DNA of 64,000 bases from an uncultured Alphaproteobacteria bacterium. Lineage in GTDB: Bacteria > Pseudomonadota > Alphaproteobacteria > Rs-D84. Both the position numbers and the translations under genes were made by a program. Shown here piece after piece: positions 8,057-13,918 of the stretch. The stretch lies in contig CAKQGH010000003.1 in assembly GCA_934232895.1 (NCBI GenBank), positions 1 to 64,000 on the forward strand, read 5' to 3'. Within the stretch, counting starts at the first letter, position 1; each line of letters begins with the position of its first letter. The notes under the pieces were generated by a model, which made no database searches, was not told the DNA's origin, and saw only the letters and a list, made by a program, of their open reading frames with translations.

Positions 8057-9312
8057 TTGATTTCTCCTATCTTTTCGGCCTTTTGACCGGTCAGTATTTC
8101 AAAGCGCTTTATGGTTATATCACAGTATTTTTCTTCTATCTCTATTCCGCGACAGACGCGCCCGGTCAGTTCACATGCAATCAGTGTTGAGCCAGAGCCC
8201 AGGAAACAGTCCAGAACAATATCGCCCCGTCGCGTGACATCCAATATCGCATCACGCAACATTGCCACTGGTTTTACAGTTGGGTGCAGTTTCAGGTCGT
8301 CTTTTGCGCCACCAAATGCGTTTGCGCCTGCATAGTCCCAGACGTTCGTGCGGTATCGCCCATGCGCCCCCAGTTCAATGTTGTTGATATGTGGCGCGTG
8401 TCCAGATTTATAGATAAAACACAGTTCGTGTTTGCTGCGATACAGGCTGCCCATGCCACCATTGGTCTTGTTCCATACACAGATGTTTTTGAATTCATCG
8501 TATACGGATGCGGCGGCGGTGCTGATTTCACGCACGTGTTTCCAGTCCATAAAGAAATAATGCAGCGCCCCATCGGCGGAATAGTCTTTTGCATGGCGCA
8601 TAAAAGTGCCAAGGAACTCTGTGAATTCATCACTGGTCATTTCGCCTGATGCCATGGCAAACTCGTCATGCTTGATTCTGCCCATGGATCCGATGTTCTT
8701 GACCCGCACATTATATGGCGCATCGGTCAGCACCATTTGGGCTTTGTCGCCGCCCATAATCGCGGCATATGAATCTGGTTTCAGTGCATCACCACAGACA
8801 ATTGTGTGTCGTCCCAAACGCCATATATCACCACGCTGGCAACGGTGGTCTGCGTCATTTAACGGTGGAATAATGTCGTTCTTGGGGTCGGACACACCGT
8901 CGCCGTCCAGAATCAGGTCTATTTCACTGGTTTCAAATCCGGTTATACCCAGATCAAAATTCAGGTCCAGTTTTGACAATTCAGTAAATTCCAGGTTTAA
9001 CAGCTCTATGCTCCATTTGCCAAGCTCGGTCAGCTTGTTGTCGGCAATGCGGTATGCACGCTTTTGTGCATCGGTCAAATGCGACAGGATAATTGCCGGA
9101 ACATCGTGCATACCCATGTCGCGGGCCGCCGCCACACGACCGTGGCCGGCGATGATTTCCAGGTTTTCGTCCAACAGCACCGGGTTGATAAACCCAAATT
9201 CGCGAATAGATTCGCGTATCTTGGTGATTTGCGCCCGGTTATGCAACTTTGGGTTGTTTTTATACTCCCGTATCCGGGCGACTTCTATGTTTTGTATGTT
9301 CAAGTTGTTCAT
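8053..9312 (-). CDS. ParB-domain/DNA methyltransferase fusion
   Basis: A 419-aa two-domain protein. Residues 1-110 are a ParB/Srx-type domain with IAGHGRVAAARDMG. Residues ~165-410 are a class beta amino-methyltransferase: motif IV appears as TDAPYN (DPPY family) near 195, and motif I as DCFLGSGSTLIACE near 370. It should methylate adenine N6 or cytosine N4 at a specific site. Phage ParB-methylase fusions commonly precede terminases and may protect packaged DNA from host restriction. No cognate restriction gene is present. The start has an AAGGAGT site. The motif IV proline replaced by Ala (DAPYN) is a mild deviation. Confidence 0.85.
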   Translation of the reverse strand: MNNLNIQNIEVARIREYKNNPKLHNRAQITKIRESIREFGFINPVLLDENLEIIAGHGRVAAARDMGMHDVPAIILSHLTDAQKRAYRIADNKLTELGKWSIELLNLEFTELSKLDLNFDLGITGFETSEIDLILDGDGVSDPKNDIIPPLNDADHRCQRGDIWRLGRHTIVCGDALKPDSYAAIMGGDKAQMVLTDAPYNVRVKNIGSMGRIKHDEFAMASGEMTSDEFTEFLGTFMRHAKDYSADGALHYFFMDWKHVREISTAAASVYDEFKNICVWNKTNGGMGSLYRSKHELCFIYKSGHAPHINNIELGAHGRYRTNVWDYAGANAFGGAKDDLKLHPTVKPVAMLRDAILDVTRRGDIVLDCFLGSGSTLIACELTGRVCRGIEIEEKYCDITIKRFEILTGQKAEKIGEIK

Positions 9313-9486
9313 AAAACACTCCTTATAAGTTTTTTTATCGGTCCTAAAATTTTTTAGGGACCTCTATATATAAGGGAAAATGAAAGTTTACTCGTGGCAC
9401 AGCCTTGAAAAACGATACTCTTCCCCTCTATATAGGCGATTTGAAAGTTGATGAGTTAAGGTGGGGGGCATGCAAGTCGTGTTTGG

Positions 9487-9515
9487 TTGATTTTTGTGCC
9501 GATTTATGGTATAAT
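9487..9515 (+). promoter_or_regulatory. Promoter for the head-morphogenesis/lysozyme gene
   Basis: TTGATT at 9487-9492 and perfect TATAAT at 9510-9515 with 17-base spacing, 89 bases before the start codon at 9604. Predicted transcription starts near 9522, just before the hairpin at 9525-9552. Confidence 0.65.
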
Positions 9516-9524
9516 TTCACACAA

Positions 9525-9552
9525 GAAAAAAGGCGACACATGTCGCCTTTTT
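9525..9552 (+). terminator. Hairpin with T run immediately after the transcription start
   Basis: AAAAAAGGCGACA-CA-TGTCGCCTTTTTT forms a strong stem followed by T's, within 5 bases of the predicted start site of the 9487 promoter. It reads like a terminator or a protective 5' hairpin, so the downstream gene would be attenuated or have a stabilised leader. It may also terminate leftward-facing transcripts. Confidence 0.6.
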
Positions 9553-9603
9553 TACTTCCCTGCATCTGTGGGGATTTTTTTATTGCAATAAAAAGGAATC
9601 AAA

Positions 9604-10758
9604 ATGCAAATGCCAAAATTTTTACGTGAATTGATGCAGTCAGCCGCATACATGGATAAAAATAGCGATACCTATGCTATGGCGGAAAAGTATCTGAAAA
9701 TGTTATATCCGGGCGCGTTGGGCCAGGATGCCACGGGGCGGATGACTGTGCCGGAACACGATATGACGTTAAAACAGTTTAATGTCGCGCAAGCGAAATT
9801 AGATGCCGCATTGGAGGAAGCGATAGCCGAGGCCGAAGCAGAATATGAAGAAGCTGGGCAAGAAATAGACGTTGGAGACTATGTAGAATTAGAAGAATCC
9901 ATAGATGTCAAAGTTCTGATGCCAGATGGGCATATTGAAAAGAAACAGTTAGAGGTTTATACCCTGAATCTGCCAGAGGATGATGATGCATCAAATGACG
10001 AAACACGTGTTATGTGGCGTTGGCACAGTGAAAATGGCGACAACACCTGTGACGAATGCGCCGCGCACGACGGCGAAATATATGACAGTGAAGATGACAT
10101 CCCGGAAATACCGGTTCATCCAAACTGTCGCTGCAGTATTACTGAGGAAGGAATCACCCCTGATGGTCGTACAGTTAGTGTTAAGCCATACACACCAAAA
10201 ACAAAGGAAAAGGTTGCAAAGGATATGCTACAAGATAAAAGATTTGAAGAAGCGTATAATAACTTAAAAGAACCGGAAGGGGGCTATACCGATGGCAAGA
10301 ATCAAGTTCATGACGAGCCGACTAATCTTGGAATAAAGCAAAGTACCTTAAACCAATATGCTCAAAGACATCCAGACAAAGCTTTCCCTGCGGATGTAAA
10401 GGATTTAAAACCATCACAAGCTAAAGAAATTTATAAGGATATGTACTGGGATAAAACTAAAATACCCCAAATAGAAAATGCACGTATTCGAAATGCAGTG
10501 TTTGATATGCGGGTAATGAGTGGGCCGATAGCTCCTACAAAGATGTTACAGCAAACTCTAAACGAACAAATTGACGCAAAGTTGCCAATAACAGGTTATT
10601 TAGGCGAACAGACTGTAAAAGCAATAAATTCAATTCCAGGAAACAGGGTAGATAGTTTTATGACAAAGTTGATAGAAAACAGAATTCAATCATTGCAAAG
10701 AATGAAAAACTGGCCAAGTGCCCAAAATGGTTGGACAAAACGCACACGGGCATACTAA
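9604..10758 (+). CDS. Phage head-morphogenesis (SPP1 gp7-like) protein fused to a GH108-type lysozyme domain
   Basis: A 384-aa fusion. Residues ~140-185 hold the gp7/MuF signature DTCDECAAHDGE ... VHPNCRC with paired cysteines. After a Pro/Lys linker, residues ~222-380 look like the GH108 muramidase fold: KEPEGGYTDGKNQVHDEPTNLGI carries the catalytic Glu next to GGYT, and a C-terminal peptidoglycan-binding-like LPITGYLGEQTVKAIN segment follows. The usual long MuF N-terminal domain is short here and very acidic. A virion protein with a wall-cleaving tail would be injected or exposed during infection. The ribosome site is AAAAGGAA. The convergent downstream gene encodes an exported protein. Confidence 0.75.
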   Translation: MQMPKFLRELMQSAAYMDKNSDTYAMAEKYLKMLYPGALGQDATGRMTVPEHDMTLKQFNVAQAKLDAALEEAIAEAEAEYEEAGQEIDVGDYVELEESIDVKVLMPDGHIEKKQLEVYTLNLPEDDDASNDETRVMWRWHSENGDNTCDECAAHDGEIYDSEDDIPEIPVHPNCRCSITEEGITPDGRTVSVKPYTPKTKEKVAKDMLQDKRFEEAYNNLKEPEGGYTDGKNQVHDEPTNLGIKQSTLNQYAQRHPDKAFPADVKDLKPSQAKEIYKDMYWDKTKIPQIENARIRNAVFDMRVMSGPIAPTKMLQQTLNEQIDAKLPITGYLGEQTVKAINSIPGNRVDSFMTKLIENRIQSLQRMKNWPSAQNGWTKRTRAY

Positions 10759-11210
10759 TCTTTTTGTTTCGTCCATATCCCCTCTAACGTTGCGGACATA
10801 CCACAAAATGCACTCTGTGAATCTGAATTTGTGTATTTCAAGCGCAAGTCGCCATCGGACAGTAATTTAAAGTTAATTCCAACGGGAACGGCATATTCTA
10901 AATCGCTGGTTTTATCATACATATACATTTCTGAACTATACACACCGGTGGTTGGGGATATTAATTCTATTTGGCCGTTGGTATTGCAAGTATGTTGGTG
11001 GCGCCATGATTGAATTTCAAAATTACAACCGCCGTTCGTGCAATTGTATATTTTTAATTCGCCGCCGGAAAAATCATCTGTGTTATTTAGTTTCCAGGTT
11101 CCATCAAAATCTGCAATATATTCGGGGGTGTCACTTGTTGAGACACAGTTTGCCTGGGCCGGTGCTATGGAAAGTACACATATTACAAAATATACAGATA
11201 TTCGCTTCAC
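10755..11210 (-). CDS. Exported small cysteine-containing protein, convergent with the lysozyme fusion
   Basis: About 151 aa from the GTG at 11210; a longer frame from TTG 11246 is open but the GTG start gives a standard signal peptide (VKRISVYFVICVLSIAPAQA, cleavage near AQA-NC). The mature part is small, beta-rich and has several cysteines (YNCTNGGCNFEI, HTCN, AFCGM), suggesting a disulphide-bonded periplasmic protein. I do not recognise the family. Its stop overlaps the stop of the muramidase fusion by 4 bases. A role as periplasmic inhibitor of that muramidase is an attractive but untested inference. Confidence 0.6.
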   Translation of the reverse strand: MKRISVYFVICVLSIAPAQANCVSTSDTPEYIADFDGTWKLNNTDDFSGGELKIYNCTNGGCNFEIQSWRHQHTCNTNGQIELISPTTGVYSSEMYMYDKTSDLEYAVPVGINFKLLSDGDLRLKYTNSDSQSAFCGMSATLEGIWTKQKD

Positions 11211-11479
11211 ATCGGTCAGTTTATACGTTTGTATGTCTGGGGTCAAATAAATATTGATATGGCAAGCAATATTAAAAATTTTGTTGCGTTATTTGGGTTT
11301 GTTGGTAACGATTTAATTGTAGAGGTTAAATATTAGGAAGCAATATACAATGAATATAAATTGGCAAAATATCATGTATTACAATGTTGTGGCCCTGTGA
11401 GTGGTATTTTTGACTGATTTGTCTGAGAAATCCCGATTTTTGTGTATGGTTAAGCATATTATATCGGTTCTTTGGTAAC

Positions 11480-11773
11480 TTGTTGCTGGATGAACATAAT
11501 ACATTGAGTGCCAGTGATACTCATATAAATATCGCTAATGAAAACACAAAAAGTAGCGATATAATTAGCGATAAGTTGGATAATCCAACACGCGCGTTTT
11601 TGAACACAATTATGCCAAAATTGCGCAAAGACGGGGATATTGCCGCCGCCACAGCTGTAGAATTGACCGGTAAATCGCCACAGCGTGTACGTCAACTGTT
11701 TGCAGAACTGGTCGCGGCTGGCATTCTGGTCGCAGACGGTAAAAATAAAGGGCGCCGATATCGGTTGACATAA
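11480..11773 (+). pseudogene. C-terminal winged-helix remnant of a Fic protein
   Basis: A 97-codon frame whose last 45 residues (LTGKSPQRVRQLFAELVAAGILVADGKNKGRRYRLT region) closely parallel the C-terminus of the intact Fic protein 1.3 kb downstream (LTGKSPEMTKKLLAAL...GRKYKL). The Fic catalytic domain is missing and the start (TTG) has no ribosome site. It is best read as the surviving end of a second Fic gene, but it could still make a DNA-binding fragment that competes for the fic operator. Confidence 0.55.
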
Positions 11774-11920
11774 TGCCTTTTGGAGCGCGCATACAACTAT
11801 CATATTTTGTTGAAAGTGGTGAATTTTGTGGGCGTAATACAATCTGTGGTTGAATCATTGGCTTTTGTATCTTGGTGCGCGTGCAAAAATTGTGTGACTT
11901 TGCTGGAGCGTAAATTCAAA

Positions 11921-12058
11921 CTAATCTCCGCAAATTTTGCGGAGATTAGACTGCCTTTTCTCCGCAATGTTATGTTTGTATCTCATTTTACAAAACTGTT
12001 AAAAGCAACACTTTTGTAAAGTGTGTTTAACAATTTTGTTGTTTTTTGTTTTTTTTTT
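11921..12058 (+). terminator. Two inverted repeats ahead of the fic promoter
   Basis: 11921-11949 is a perfect palindromic hairpin (CTAATCTCCGCAAA / TTTGCGGAGATTAG). At 11990-12040 ACAAAACTGTTAAA pairs with TTTAACAATTTTGT and is followed by a long T-rich run to 12058, a likely terminator that isolates fic from upstream transcription. The rest of 11774-12151 contains no gene I can support. Confidence 0.5.
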
Positions 12059-12098
12059 GACTTGGGTATCCCTATATATGGTCATCAATCGTTTTAAC

Positions 12099-12138
12099 TT
12101 GATAATTCGGTATTTGGTTTGTATAATATTACCGAATT
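12099..12138 (+). promoter_or_regulatory. fic promoter with overlapping palindromic operator
   Basis: TTGATA at 12099-12104 and TATAAT at 12122-12127 are separated by 17 bases. The inverted repeat AATTCGGTA ... TACCGAATT (about 12104-12138) straddles the -10 box. Since the Fic protein ends in a winged-helix domain, autorepression through this palindrome is likely. Confidence 0.65.
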
Positions 12139-12151
12139 AAAAGAGTTTTAT

Positions 12152-13153
12152 ATGACTACAAATGCTCCGAAATTTACTATTACAACAAACATTACCAATC
12201 TTGTTGCGGAAATAGCCGAAAAAATTGGGCAAATTCGGGGTAAAAGGGAATATGAACGCAATCTGCATTTGCGCAAGGTAAATCGTCTACGTTCTATTCA
12301 ATCTTCCACAGCCATTGAAGGAAATTCATTATCGTTGGAACAAATTACAGATGTTATCAATGGTCGTCGTATTGTTGGTAATCCGCGTGAAATCAAGGAA
12401 GTTCGTAATGCTTATGATGCATATGAACACGCTTTGACATTAAATCCATATAAAGTTTCTGACTTTTTGCACGCACATAAAATGATGACAGCAGAGTTGG
12501 TTGATGAAGCCGGCAAGTTCCGCAGTGGTAATGTTGGCGTATTTTCTGGTAAAAAGGTGGTACATATCGGTGCAAAACCAGAATATCTGTTATCGTTAAT
12601 GACCGATTTATTCAAATGGGCAAAATCAACCAAAGAACATCCGTTGATTAAATCTGCAGTTATGCATTTTGAAATTGAGTTTATCCACCCATTTGCAGAT
12701 GGCAATGGTCGTATGGGACGTTTGTGGCAGACATTGGTACTGTCCACATGGCAACCTGTGTTTGCATGGATTCCGGTTGAAACCATAGTATATGAAAACC
12801 AGGCGGAATATTATGCTGTTTTGGGACGCGCAGAAAAGACCGCAGATTCAACAGAATTCATAGAATTTATACTGTCTGCTATCTTGCGTGCTATAAATGA
12901 ATTATCAAATATTACCGAAATAATTCCCGAAAAAATTACCGAATTATTGACCAAAACTCAACGGGATTTCCTGACCAATATTATCGGATTTATACAAACT
13001 AATGGCGAAATAGACAACTATCGTGCCCAGTTGTTGACCGGTAAATCACCAGAAATGACCAAGAAATTATTGGCGGCATTGGTGGCAGATAATGTACTGA
13101 TTGCAACCGGTCGCACCAAGGGACGTAAGTACAAATTAAATCCAAATTTGTAA
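12152..13153 (+). CDS. Fic family protein with C-terminal winged helix
   Basis: 333 aa from ATG 12152. The Fic motif HPFADGNGRMGR is complete near residues 182-193, so it should transfer AMP or a related group from a nucleotide to a target hydroxyl. An autoinhibitory (S/T)xxxE(G/N) motif, STAIEGN, lies N-terminally near residue 54, as in class II Fic proteins that need no separate antitoxin. The C-terminal ~70 residues form a winged helix (TGKSPEMTKKLLAALVAD). Fic-wHTH proteins of this layout are common in mobile islands; targets are usually unknown. An upstream frame to 12119 lacks a ribosome site. A truncated relative lies at 11480-11773. Confidence 0.85.
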   Translation: MTTNAPKFTITTNITNLVAEIAEKIGQIRGKREYERNLHLRKVNRLRSIQSSTAIEGNSLSLEQITDVINGRRIVGNPREIKEVRNAYDAYEHALTLNPYKVSDFLHAHKMMTAELVDEAGKFRSGNVGVFSGKKVVHIGAKPEYLLSLMTDLFKWAKSTKEHPLIKSAVMHFEIEFIHPFADGNGRMGRLWQTLVLSTWQPVFAWIPVETIVYENQAEYYAVLGRAEKTADSTEFIEFILSAILRAINELSNITEIIPEKITELLTKTQRDFLTNIIGFIQTNGEIDNYRAQLLTGKSPEMTKKLLAALVADNVLIATGRTKGRKYKLNPNL

Positions 13154-13288
13154 TATAATTCTCTGTTGGTTTTTGTATTTTTGAGTCACTTATTTCTTGT
13201 TGTGATATTGCCTGATAGTGCGATATAAAATCCCTGTTTTGCGAAAATAATTCCCCGTTATTTATATTATCGTATTTTGCGAAAATGC

Positions 13289-13581
13289 CAGATTTTGGCG
13301 ATGTGATACAGTTTATGGTTGAATAATTGGCGGCGCGCGTGGGCGGGAATTACAAAAATTCCCTGATAATCCCTGTATTTTGTTGTATGGCGTTCGCCGT
13401 AGAATCTTGCCACGCCGCCAGGAATCTGATATGTTTTTGTAATATAAACATATCGCCCGCAGGGCCCCGATAAACCGGGGCTTTTTTGATGCAACTCACC
13501 CGCGGTATAGTGGTATTTTTCAAAAATCGGCAATTAAACATGACTTTCTATACTTTGGCCTTTTTCGGCCTGGCAGTGGTT
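13289..13581. repeat. Right copy of the 293-bp direct repeat
   Basis: Same orientation and length as 1161-1453. It ends GGCAGTGGTT, after which the two copies diverge sharply (GAAATATTT here, TTGGGGTTA at the left). The internal terminator hairpin is at about 13463-13488. Sharp divergence at the same base in both copies marks a recombination junction, so 1454-13581 or 1161-13288 is the likely unit. The tracrRNA terminator begins 90 bases to the right. Confidence 0.85.
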
Positions 13582-13673
13582 GAAATATTTAATTAAATTT
13601 TCTAAAATACAGCCACAGGTTGTTTCTGGTGGTGGATTTGTAGTGCTTTTTGTCTGTTGTGTGATGCTTGAAT

Positions 13674-13796
13674 AATAAAACCGCCCCAAATGGGGCGGTA
13701 ATCAAGGGATACGCAATTGTATATAACCCCACAGAAAACATTCTTTATTATATAAACGGTTGCTTCTCAAATCGTCCGTCAATAAAGATTTCTTAT
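13674..13796 (-). ncRNA. tracrRNA of the type II-C CRISPR system
   Basis: On the minus strand, 13776 down to 13758 reads GACGATTTGAGAAGCAACC, a 19-base exact complement to the crRNA-sense repeat. After a 5-base bulge (13757-13753), TATAAT (13752-13747) pairs with the repeat's first six bases GTTATA, using one G-U pair. Next comes a hairpin within 13730-13706 (stem ATAC/GTAT plus GGG/CCC) and then the perfect terminator GCCCC/GGGGC at 13698-13681 with a T-rich tail. This order (anti-repeat, bulge, stem-loop, terminator) matches known tracrRNAs. Ends are estimated. It is transcribed away from cas9. Confidence 0.88.
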
Positions 13797-13802
13797 GTCC
13801 CC

Positions 13803-13831
13803 ATACTATGTCAGATTACCCAAAAGGTCAA
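13803..13831 (-). promoter_or_regulatory. tracrRNA promoter
   Basis: On the minus strand TTGACC (13831-13826) and TAGTAT (13808-13803) are 17 bases apart, placing the start near 13796, about 20 bases before the anti-repeat. No separate strong cas9 promoter is evident on the plus strand in 13800-13918. Confidence 0.7.
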
Positions 13832-13918
13832 GTTTTTTGTTTTTGTGGTTGCGGGTTGTAATTTGGACTTGTTAGGTCTATATTCATAATACAATGGTAA
13901 AAACAAAGAGGAATGCAC

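Noticed and set aside
13267..13533. 88-aa frame across the right direct repeat
   Set aside because: It is not preserved in the left repeat and runs through a terminator hairpin.
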